This document shows, one piece after another, positions 11,901-23,447 of a stretch of DNA of 64,000 nt. The stretch's first letter is position 1; each line of letters starts with the position of its first letter. The translations under genes were made by a program, and so were the position numbers. The DNA is from Varanus komodoensis (Eukaryota; Chordata; Lepidosauria; Squamata; Varanidae). Below the pieces are notes generated by a model. It did no database searches and was not told the DNA's origin. It saw nothing but the letters and a program-made list of their open reading frames with translations. The stretch covers positions 3,948,852 through 4,012,851 of the forward strand of contig NW_025335568.1 in NCBI RefSeq assembly GCF_004798865.1, written 5' to 3'.

Positions 11901-12658
11901 TGATGTCGTGAAGTGAAGAGGAACTAAAGAGCCTCTTGATGCAGGGGAAGGAGGAGAGCACAAAAGTTGGCTTGAAACTCAACATTAAGAAAACTAAGAT
12001 CATGGCATCCGGTCCTCTCACTTCCTGGCAAAGAGATGGGGAAGAAATGGAGGTAGTGACAGATTTTATTTTCCTGGGCTCCAAGATCACCGGAGACAGG
12101 GACTGCAGCCAAGAAATTACAAGAAGCTTGCTCCTGGGGAGGAAAGCTATGGCAAATCAAGACAGCATACTAAAAAGCAGAGACATCACCCTGCCAACAA
12201 AAGCGCGTATAGTCAAGGCTATGGTTTTCCCACTTGCAATGTATGGCTGTGAAAGCTGGACCATAAGGAAGGCTGAGCACCGAAGAATTGAGGCCTTTGA
12301 ATTGTGCTGGAGGAGACTCCTGCAAGTCCCCTGGACTGCAAGGCGATCAAACCGGTCAGTCCTGGAGGAGATCAACCCTGACTGCTCCTTAGAAGGCCAG
12401 ATCCTGAAGATGAAACTCAAATACTTTGGCCACCTAATGGGAAGGAAGGACTCCCTGGAGAAGAGCCTGATGCTGGGAACAATAGATGGCAAAAGAAGGA
12501 GGGGACGGCAGAGGATGAGGTGGCTGGATGGGGTCACTGGGGCAGTGGGTGTGAGCTTGGGGGGACTCTGGAGGATGGTGGAGGACAGGAAGGCCTGGAG
12601 GAGTGTTGTCCATGGGGACACAGAGAGTCAGACATGACTTTGCTACTAAACAAAATCA
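11901..12658 (+). mobile_element. BovB (RTE clade) LINE, 5'-truncated, with target-site duplication
   Basis: The open frame 11936-12637 encodes 233 residues from the C-terminal part of the BovB reverse transcriptase protein. Diagnostic blocks are LKLNIKKTKIMASGPLTSWQ, FIFLGSKITGDRDC, MYGCESWTIRKAEHRRIEAF, LLQVPWTARRSNRS and RRRGRQRMRWLDGVTGA. After the stop comes the BovB tail 'gagagtcagacatgactt'. The 11-base direct repeat aggatgacaat flanks it at 11890-11900 and 12659-12669. The endonuclease and the catalytic RT motifs are missing through 5' truncation, so this copy cannot move. The unbroken frame and exact duplication suggest a fairly recent insertion. It supplied, or shares, the tail used by the Sauria SINE at 19625-19977. 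Confidence 0.96.
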
Positions 12659-14099
12659 AGGATGACAATGCATCATAGAACTACTAATAAAATGAATAAC
12701 AAATCAACAGCAACAAAATAACAGTGCTTTTCACAGAATGGTTGTTGATTCGAGGCAAGGACTGAAGCTGCTAGAGAGACCCTGTGGGATTTCATTGACA
12801 GAGCTAAACTTCTGGGAATTTTCCTGCTAGGGATGGAAATGCTCTAGGAGTGGGAAGGCTTCCCACAAACATTGCATCCCTTTGCTTTTGCATTCTAATG
12901 CCAGAGACCCACATTGTTGGTCATTCGAGGAGAATAGAACTGGTCCAGAATATTCTAGTTTGCTTTTAATTTTCTCAAGGTTCTGTCTCCTTCCTTTGCC
13001 AAAAATCAGAGCTGAAAAGCGCCACTTCCTTCCGAGGAAGCTAATAGGTGTAAGATGTGAGGAAAATCTTCATTTAATTTGATAAACCCACTGAAGCAGA
13101 GGCAAAAATCGCCGCCGGCAAGCTGAACGTGGGCAACGAGGCTGCACGTTCGCTTATTACGCTAATCTGCAAATAAAGTTGTCCTCGTGGGAAGCTTGGC
13201 TAATGAGTGACACACAGGCAACGGAGACGAGCCGTCTGAGCTGGCAGCCGGGGGACCTGGGCAGAGGAGTGGCAGCGGCGAACCTGGCAAGGGGCCATTC
13301 GGCTTTAACGCAACCATTTGTCTTCATATGACACATTTTCCCACCGCCCTGTTTGCCCTCCAAGTGCCGAGGAGTGTAGAATTATTTCTGCAAGTGATTT
13401 AAAAGTAATTTTCTGCCTGGATGTGAGGCCAATTTGGTGTTTGGGGCTTGAATGACTATGAAGAATTCGGGTCATTATCTTACATTTTAAAAGGAGTGGG
13501 CTTTTACCTCTAAGGCGCTTAAAATGCCATAATTAATGAACAGTTGTAGCCTAGAAGAAAACCGTCAGCATTTCTTTCCTCCTGCATGGGCCATTTTGCG
13601 AGAATTACTGAATTGCTCTTTCCATGACCAGTATAAAACTCACTGCATTAATGCTTTAAGAGGAAAACATTCAGAGGGCCCTTCCGTGGGTCTTGCGCAC
13701 TGATGAAGCCAGTGCCAGAATTCATTTATTTATGTTTATTCAAAGTACACTCCGTGTTCTCAATGCAGCTTGCAGTTAAAATCCACGGGAATTATGATCT
13801 GATCGGGGAAGCATTGCTTGGGTACGGGCAGCCTCTTCTGGCCCCAGCGGCCCAGGATCTCTGTTGCTTACATTTTAAACCTCTTTTCCAACTTGTTTGA
13901 AAAGGGAAGGTGTGCATTGCCGTGCATATTTTTTTCCAGGAGCATATTTTTCGCTTTCCTGCATTGGCTAAAGCATGAAAATGTGGATTCAAAGTATACA
14001 TGAAAAACAAACCAGGGTTGCAGACAAGACACGTTCGCCTGATTTGCCAACAGAAACAAAATTTCTGGATACTCCTCTCTGGCATATCCTCTACTCCAG

Positions 14100-14216
14100 C
14101 CTTTCCCATTTGGATACCCTCCAGTGTGTTGGGACTGCAGCATCAGATGTGTTGGGCTGCAACTGGCTGGGGATGATGGGATCTGCAGTCCAGCATATCT
14201 GGAGGAGGGCTGCTCT
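14100..14216. repeat. Palindromic dispersed repeat copy
   Basis: 'ccctccagtgtgttgggact' on the left and 'gcagtccagcatatctggag' on the right form inverted arms around 'ggctggggatgatggg'. This is the same design as 23099-23183, with an extra partial left arm. Confidence 0.55.
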
Positions 14217-14871
14217 GTTGCATCCTTTCTCCCTCTTCATCTTCCTCTCTGCTGCTTCCAGATCTGGAGGTTCCACTTTTTCCTCGAAGCAAGTTGTCCT
14301 TGGTACACCCCTTCCTCCACCGGGGTTCTTTTTAATCCCCCTTTAAAGGTGTCTGCCAGTGTTCTCACATCCTGCAGCAGTGAGTTCCCCATATAAATTG
14401 CTCCCCATGCAGAGCACCTGGATCTCAGTCGGAGGAAAGAGGAACCTGCCTCTGGGTTGCCGATGGAGGGGTGAGCCGCTGCAACCCAAATTCATTTTGC
14501 AGCGCGAGTTGCCATCTGTCAGGGGACAAGGAAGGGTTTTGCCTGGTTCAAACACGATGGTCTCCTTCTACATCTCCATGTAGTTTTGTTGTCCGTTTGG
14601 CAGGGCGGTGATTCACGTCAGCATTTCATTCGGGGTTGTGGTTGCTGCAGCGATTGCTCCATCAGGAAAATGTCGCACTCTTCAGCTGATCGCTCATTCA
14701 TCTTTTTTGGCTCGAAAACCTGCGTGCACATCCTCTCTGGAAGCGGTTTCTGTCCTCCCCACCAACTGGCACACCTCACCTGACCCTCGTGGCAACATCT
14801 GGGCTCGGGGAGGCCAGGTGTTTGGGGAAGTGACGTTAGTGGGAAAGCAGATAATGGCTAGATCGTATTCA

Positions 14872-15035
14872 AGAGGCAGTGTGGTGCAGTGGTTATAGGC
14901 TGGAGATGCATGTAGGAAGCTCATTGGTGTCTCAGACTAGCTACTACCTCACAGAGTTGTTGTGAGGACAAAATATTAAGGAGGGTTATGTAAGCCTCTT
15001 TGGCTTCCTTTCAGAGAAAAAGAAACAGGATAAAG
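14872..15035 (+). mobile_element. MIR-like squamate SINE
   Basis: Begins with the tRNA-like head 'ggcagtgtggtgcagtggtt' and ends with 'acctcacagagttgttgtga' and 'ggacaaaat', in the order seen at 39199-39418. Confidence 0.6.
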
Positions 15036-15239
15036 TAAGTAACAAAATACATTCCGCAGTAACCGTCACACAAACGCACCACTCAGACGAGTATTTATGA
15101 CCAAGAAAACTCTGGGTGGCTTTGGGACTAAGTTACCTGAGCAGTCTGCCTTCTCCCCTTGAACCTGACTGAGTTCTACCCACCTTAAGTAATTCCTTCC
15201 ATTCATTCATCTCACTTCGGTACCACTCAGTGGCCAAAC

Positions 15240-15560
15240 CTGTCAGGGAGGGTCACCACATGATTAAAAAAAAATTAGGAATCGAAAACCGTTTAAAAAC
15301 CAATTAAAACCACCAGCCTGAAAGCTGTCAGGATCTGATACAAAACTAAACTCCCCCATTCTATGAGGTCACGTGCTCAGAAGCAAAGGAAAGTCTTAAC
15401 TTGGCTCGGAAAATATGGCTGTTGGGGCTAGATGGACCATAACCGAGAGAGCGTTCCAGGGTTGTGGGGCCACCGCAGAGAGGGTCTCTCCCTGGTTGCT
15501 GCTCCCCGTCCTCCCTTGAAGCCTTCCATAGGGATTGTAAGAGGCCGTCCCTCAAGGTCT
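15240..15560 (-). mobile_element. L2-type LINE internal fragment
   Basis: 'gagagcgttccagggttgtg' and 'gggccaccgcagagagggtc' are the reverse of the L2-type coding segment that encodes the RRAF...P.LWN-like motif, here diverged. It is preceded by the A-rich block typical of the region between the ORF and the tail. Confidence 0.5.
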
Positions 15561-17814
15561 GGCGTCCCAGTCTGCTCTCCCCTAGCAGTCCCAGTGCACA
15601 AGGCGGCATTCCTGGGTCTCCACCATCTTCCTGTAAATGCTGCAACTTTTTGTTGCAGCTCAGAGCTTGGATACCATGCTGAGGAAGGCAGGGTCAGCAA
15701 GTTCCTGAATAAGAAGCAGTGGGAGGGAGGGAGTCAGTTTTGGATTCAGCCCCAAGGTGAGATCCTTTTGCAGCCATGGGGTTCCATTGGGTGATGGGGC
15801 CAGCCGTGCCCCCCATCTGGCACCCTGCTCCCACGTGATCACCAGCCATGACGCAGCCAGAGGAAGGCACCTTGGCTTGACCTCCATCCAGGAGAGAATT
15901 TCCCTTGACTATATCAGGTCTATCTGACCAACATCATCTTGTCAGCTTCATGATCCAATGCAGAAGGGCGCTTGGGAGAGTCAAATTGGACAGCTCCAGA
16001 ATACTCCACACTCAGCTTCGTACAAGAGGGCTGAGATACAAACCAGAGCGGTGAATAATAAAAATTAGACCTTCGTACTAATGCATTCCAGGTACTACCT
16101 TATTATGCAATCAAACCTTTTTCGTTAACCACTTTGGGTTGAATGAGAGGCCGTTTTGTGGCACTCCTGTTTTATTGCCATGGCAAAGATAATTAATGTT
16201 CTTAGCTAAAGCACAGAGAAATTCTTTAGTTACATATTGTCTCTTAATGATGCTATTCAGACACCTTTGCTTCCCCACCCCCATACGAAATTCAAAGCCT
16301 TCAAATTCATAATAAGGACAGTGCTAAAAATATTTCCACTGTATTCCATCCCTTTCTCCTCAGTGAAATCTTCCTACGTGTCTAATTGCTTTTGAGTCAC
16401 GTGTTTCCCGGGATTGTACAGAACCATCATGTTGGGCTTAAATGTTCGACCGTTGTCACTTGAAGATTTCCTCCTCTCCTGGCTAGTTTCTTCTCTCCCA
16501 GCTGTGCAAAAAAGGGGCTTGTCTTACAGCCCAGAGATGCCGAAGGGACTTGAGGCAGTTGTCTGCTAAGATGTTCTCCAGGTTATCTTTGAGTGAGGGT
16601 CGACCGGAAGGCAGCTGGCAGGGTCTTGGTCTGCCGATGGTCCCACTGTCGTGGGAAATTGTGGGCGGTCAGCTCAAGGGCCTTGGTGCTTGCCGCTCAA
16701 GTCCATTTCTTAACGTGCAAAAAAGAGCTTGGCGGGATGGAAGCCATGCAACCGGTAACCTTTGCCGTGTTCACTGGCCATGCTGGCTGGCGGTGATTGG
16801 AGGTGCGGTCTTCTAACGCTTCCGGAGGGACCAGGTTGGGGAAGGCAGGTGAAAGCTGTCGGGAAGGCAGGTGAAAGCCTTCTGCATTCAGGGCCACCTG
16901 CCACAGCATGGAAGGTCATCTGTCCTGTACTCCTGGAAATTCATCACACAGGACTCTTTCTCTCGTGTGCTGGAGAAACGAGCTGGGATGGGAGCACCGT
17001 GTGGACGTCTCTCCCTTGGCCGTGCAGTTCTGAGACACGAGAGGCTTGGAGAGGAGCCGTGCTGAAACCCTCCTGTGGCTCTCAAGGAAATGTCCCGGGG
17101 GCTCCAATAAAGCTGAGGACCCAGCCCGGTTCTGCAGGGTTCTCCAGATGGCCAGGCACTTTGCCTTGATGACCCCACCCCTTTGTCCTGACCACCCCTT
17201 TTTTCTTGGCTTCCTGGCTTTTGTGCAGCTTTCCCGCTGTGAAAGGTTCCGGTGCCTCTGCTACAGCTTAGCTACTAGCTTGTGGATTTTAGCACTGCAT
17301 CCTACTGGTATTTTTTGTGTTCTGACCCTGCCCCTTTTGCTTCTGGCCTCATCCAGTGGCAGAATACAGTCCTCGAGGGCTTCTCTGGAACTGGATGTGG
17401 ACCTCCGCAATAAAGCCTTTCCATGGTTAAGCCTTCTCCTTGTGCTCTCCTCTGGCTTGGTTCTGGTTTTGCAAGACATCAGCTGCATCCAGCAAGAGGG
17501 TGTCTCATCCCCTGTTGACAGAGCCCATGCTCCCAGCCGCCATGGCCTCGTCTCCTTAACGGTGAAAGCTCAATGCATCCAAACATTAGACAATCGCCAT
17601 CTGAAATTGCTGTCTCAGATGGTGTCTGAGCCATCCAGACTTGAAGTGTCTGTGCTGAAGGAACCTTGCCTCCCTATCATGGTAATCTGGCAGCTGGAGG
17701 TCCTAGGAGATGCAAGCCAGAACATCTGGAGGGCACCATTGGTTGAAAGCCACCTTATGGTAATCCTACACATCGGACCACTACGGTTATCCTCAGCATA
17801 AGATGGAGAAGGAT

Positions 17815-17930
17815 GGCTGCCCAGTGGTGAGGCTTGGCATTTGGCTTCCAGAAGGTCCCAGGTACGATCCTCAGGGCTGGGAAGGCGCCTGTCTGTAGGG
17901 AGCAGCTGCTGGTCAGAGTTGGGTAACCTG
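17815..17930 (+). mobile_element. tRNA-derived SINE fragment
   Basis: 'ggcttggcatttggcttcca' and 'gaaggtcccaggtacgatcc' resemble the A- and B-box head of a squamate SINE; 'gtacgatcc' stands in for the usual ggttcgatcc. 'gctgctggtcagagt' matches the body of the same family. Diverged. Confidence 0.45.
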
Positions 17931-18125
17931 TAGTCCTGCAGATGTGGTTGGCTATTGGCTATTCTGGCTGGGACTGATGAGCCAGCAACATCTGGAGGCC
18001 CACTGTGACCCCACCCCAGTGTAGGCAATTGGCCCCTTCCAGATGTTTTGAACAAAGCTCTCGTACCCTCCAGGCAGCATGGCCAGCAGTTGGGAATTGT
18101 GGGTGTTCTAGTCCAAAACATCTAG
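17931..18125. repeat. Two adjacent palindromic dispersed repeat copies
   Basis: Contains 'gtagtcctgcagatgtgg', 'agccagcaacatctggagg', 'ttccagatgttttgaac' and 'tagtccaaaacatctagaa'. These are arms of the same palindromic family, arranged as two degenerate copies back to back. Confidence 0.5.
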
Positions 18126-18934
18126 AATGAGAGGCAGCTCCGTTTTCCACCGGCACATGACCAGCCCTGCGAGTCCGAGTGTTGGAACTGACATGACGAA
18201 AAGGCTTTTTACAGATTTTCCCAATAAATGAAAGATGGTCTCTGGGGCACACAAATTCTTTTGAAGTGTAAATCTTACCTTACTTTTTCTCTCCTAGAAA
18301 TGTTTGATCGTTGCATTTGGATGTTTAAAACTGAAAATGCTGACCCACTGAATTGGCAAAAGATTCTTGGGCTGTGCGCCTCTTTGTTTGCGCATCAGCC
18401 ACGCTGGTGAATATGCATGAACGTTAGAATGATCTGCCAGGCCAGACAATTTGACAGATAACCCTGATCGTCCTAGAAATGCAGCACCTAATTTATATGG
18501 CACATTTTAGGGTGATAAATGCAAATATGGCCGAGATGAGAGAAGCACCATTGAAATTCAGGACACCAGGAGATTGAAATTAACAGTTTGGAGGAAGTGT
18601 TACTGAAACAGTGTTGGTTAGTCAAGAGCAGCATTTCATCGATCCTCCGCCTTAACCATCGATGTCTACAAGTGAAAGTCTTCGCGTTCTCACAGCAGCC
18701 AGTCTTGGAAGGTGCATGACAATTGTGTCTGTGGCATGCAGAGAATTGCATTTTTCAACTTGTGATGTGCCTCTGATTGATGATTCCTGGCACATAAGTC
18801 AGCTGCTTCTGCAGCGACGGTCCAGAGCAGTGGTTCTGTTGTAGTAGTTTTTTGTGCTGATGCCCATGGGGCACCCTGAGCAAGACCTGAGAGGTGGAGA
18901 AAGGCAGGTGGGAAGAATTTTCAACGGGAGGTCG

Positions 18935-19110
18935 AGTTGGCCCCAAGCTGTCCAGTGTCCAAGCCCTTTAAGGCTTTCAAGGCAGGAAGTAACACTTTGG
19001 ATGGAGTCCACTAATGGACATAAAGCAGTGGGAATCAAGTAGAAGTCTAACCATGTACATTTCCCCATCTGTCCCAGACGGAGAATAGCATTTTGGACCA
19101 TTTAAAGTTT
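18935..19110 (-). mobile_element. L2-type LINE coding fragment
   Basis: 'ccctttaaggctttcaaggc' then 'aacactttggatggagtcc' and 'gcattttggacc' correspond in reverse to the L2 protein segment reading FKVL..TYKAL.GLG at 52698-53084. Short and diverged. Confidence 0.5.
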
Positions 19111-19624
19111 GCAGAAGCTTTAAAAAAATTCTGATGCTTCCAAATGCTTCTGCAAATTCCGAAAGCACCTCTGTTACCCCTCTGAACTAGAACTGAGCCT
19201 CGTAGCTTCCAAATGTCTGATTTTGTTAAGACAAACAACCAGGGGACAATGCTGGCTGTGACACAGCAAAGCTTTCTGGATGGCCTACCAAAGGAAGATG
19301 GAAGAAATAGTGCGGAAGGAACTGTTGTGCGTTTCCATTGTCTTTAAGCAACTGATATCCAGAGTAGGGTTGGGTTGGTGTTTCTCTAGAAAAATGGGTC
19401 AAGACGACAAAAAGAGCCCGTGTGAGTGAGCAGATTTTTTGCAAGGTGTTGAAACTCAAACTGTCCGTTGCATATAATGGAAATAAGCTCACCTAACAGT
19501 GCTTCAGTTTTGTTTCCCAGGCTGTTCTTTTTTTTTTTTTTTCCTTCCCAGAAATCTAGTCACTGAATTATCAGGGTGTCATTCAAGGAGTCCCATTCAC
19601 CCTTTAGAACTCCCATATGGATTT

Positions 19625-19977
19625 AAAAAGGTAAAGGTAAAGTTTCCCCTTGACATTAAAGTCCAGTCAGGCCTGACTCTAGGGGGCGGTGCCCATCTCC
19701 GTTTCCTGGCCGAGGGAGCCAGCATTTGTCCGCAGACAGTCTCCACGGTCGTGTGGCCGGCATGACTAAGCACCGAGATGCACGGAACGCTGTTACCTGC
19801 CCACCAAAGTGGCACCTTTTCATCTACTCGCATTTGCATGTTTTCGAACTGCAAGGCTGGCAGGAGCTGGGACGGAGCAACGGGAACTCACCCCGTTGTG
19901 CAGATTCGAACCAGCGACCTTTCAATCCACCAGTCCAGCAGCACAGCGGTTTAAACCACTGCGCCACCTGCAGTCCC
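19625..19977 (-). mobile_element. Sauria-type SINE with perfect target-site duplication
   Basis: Read on the minus strand it starts with a tRNA-like head (A box tggcgcagtgg at 19956-19966, B box ggttcgaatc at 19903-19912), has a central domain with 'ccggccacacgac', and ends with 'agagtcaggcctgactgga' and an A/G-rich tail. The tail resembles the BovB 3' end ('agagtcagacatgact'), as established for Sauria SINEs, which are mobilised by BovB. The 15-base sequence ctcccatatggattt flanks it exactly at 19610-19624 and 19978-19992. About 353 bases, apparently full length. Confidence 0.95.
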
Positions 19978-21349
19978 CTCCCATATGGATTTGCTTACAT
20001 GGTCATGAATGGCATCTGTGTGATGGGGATGAACTCAGCCAGGCAGCAGAGAAGGTCCTGTGTCCAAAGTTGAGGGAAGGATCCAGTCAGGAACCTTACA
20101 CGGGGACAAGAAAGAAAAATGTGGGAAAGAAAAGGAAGAGTCCAGATGGCGGAATCTTCCTTCCCAAGTTCATGGAGCCGCCATTGTTTCATTGACCTGC
20201 TTTTGCATTTGAGAAGCCAGCCTGGGAGCCACAGGTGCAAATGGTTTCTGGAACATGCATTTTCAGGTGAAGTTGGGGGAAAGACCGGCCTCTGGGAGGC
20301 TGCTGAAGCTGTCGTCCGAACATTAAGAAGGGAGCGAGAGAAATGCCCACAAATCCTTTTCAAGCCCAGCTTCTCAGTTTAATGCAATTAACAGGATTTA
20401 CATAATAATTTTCCTGAAAGTGATAGGTGGCTACTTCACACTTAATCTGTCATTCTCCTGGTGTTGTTTCACTCTGAAGCTAATTAAAACATAGAAAGAA
20501 TTTTGGCCTGCAGCCGAGAGATCCGATGGGAACTCTGAGCGGAACCGGCAGTGAAGTCTCGCCATCCTAACGGGAGCATTTCTGATGCCCGTTCCAGCCA
20601 GCTTCAGTTTTTGCCCTCCTTATTTCTGCATTCTTCCTCCACCTGATGTTTCATGGGCGTGTACAGTCCTCATGGAGCTGCTGTGCTCTTCGGTTTCTCT
20701 AAAAAAAGGGTTTTGGGTTCCCAGAAGTAGCGGGTCCATTTTGGCTCCATCTCTGTCAGCACTCAACCACACTTTTTGCACTTTTTTGCACTTATTTTTA
20801 CACATTTGCATTGCACTTTGTGCCACACCATTTTTGCGCAGTTTGAACTCTTCGCTTTTGTGCATTTTTTAACACACTTTGTCATTAGCGAGTGCAGTGG
20901 AGAAATGATTCTTTTGGATGCTGACATTGTCTCTTTTCCTTCTTCTCCGGCATCTCATTTTCAAACAAACCTTTAAAAACAAGCTACTTTGAAACATGCT
21001 TGGAATTCTTGGGGTTTAATACGGCTTAAAATTAAGCTTACAAAATTGCTAGAATATGACAACATGTATAGCAAGTTAAATGCAAGTTATTAAGTGCCCA
21101 TGGAGATTGAAATCCTCCCCGGTATTTTCTGAGTATTACAAAGGAGGCACTTGCTAAAAGCAGGGTTGTATGTATGGATGCATATAGGATTCTCATTGCA
21201 TTTCTGTCCTGCCATGTCTCTTTGTTTCAAGGATTCTAAGGTAGCTGGCACAATTCTCTTCTTCGGCACAAACCCTCAAACAGTTCATTATGTTTTACTA
21301 TTATGATACCTTTAGTCCCTGCCTTTTCCTCTTGCTTGACTTACGAAGC

Positions 21350-21512
21350 TCTCCTTTTCTCCATTATCCTCATAACAACAACCTTGTGAGGTGGGTTCAA
21401 CTGAGAGTCCATGACTGGCCCTAAGTCACCCAGGGAGCTCCATGGCTGAGCGGGGACTCGAACCGGCTCTCCTGGGTCCCAGTCCAGCACTTCCTGCACT
21501 GACTTAAGAGCT
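21350..21512 (-). mobile_element. MIR-like squamate SINE
   Basis: 'accttgtgaggtgggttc', 'ctaagtcacccagggagctc' and 'agcggggactcgaaccggc' are in the order of the 9475-9695 copy. The B-box-like 'ggttcgagtc' is on the minus strand. Confidence 0.6.
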
Positions 21513-21653
21513 CTCCCTCACCTGTGAGCGGTCCGATGCAAAGCTCCTTCTATGCAGTCTGAACTGGGTGCCAGAGCAGCATTCACTCCTAACCTTCTCT
21601 TGAGGCTCACCCTCTTGTTCTGCAAGTTTTCATTTCCTTTGCACACCCCGTGA

Positions 21654-23240
<1,587 letters not shown>

Positions 23241-23447
23241 AAAAGCACCAAAACTGCGACTGAAGTGGGCCGGACGTTTGCCACCATGTTCTCAGACATC
23301 ACCTTTCGGCAGAAGCTTCTGGAAACGAAAACGGAGGAAGAGTTCAAAGAAGCTTTGGTGCACCAGCGCCACCTCCTGACCGTGGTGAACCAGCGGCCCT
23401 CGGCGGTGGCCGACGAGCACCGGGCGCACAGCCACAAGCCTCTCAAG
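23241..23447 (+). CDS. SLC4A11: SLC4A11 exon: cytoplasmic domain ([20 protein letters not shown])
   Basis: Begins after tttcccctag and ends with AAG before gtgggt. Window residues 147-215, phase 0 at both ends. The first part, [20 protein letters not shown] then [15 protein letters not shown], matches mammals closely. The last 20 or so residues ([20 protein letters not shown]) are a variable hydrophilic linker with His and Arg, and align poorly with human. An open frame continues for over 700 bases beyond the donor in GC-rich DNA, but the next true exon joins in frame with the exon ending at 23447, so this is read-through. Confidence 0.96.

Noticed and set aside
11936-12637. 233-codon open frame that might be taken for a host gene
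   Set aside because: It is the C-terminus of the BovB LINE protein, with LINE tail and target duplication.
17046-17801. Open frame of 251 codons on the + strand with hydrophobic stretches
   Set aside because: No family resemblance, the last part overlaps palindromic repeat sequence, and no splice or promoter context was seen. Probably chance.
19903-19967. tRNA-like A and B boxes
   Set aside because: They are the head of a Sauria SINE; the rest of the tRNA fold is not kept, and the element has SINE ends.
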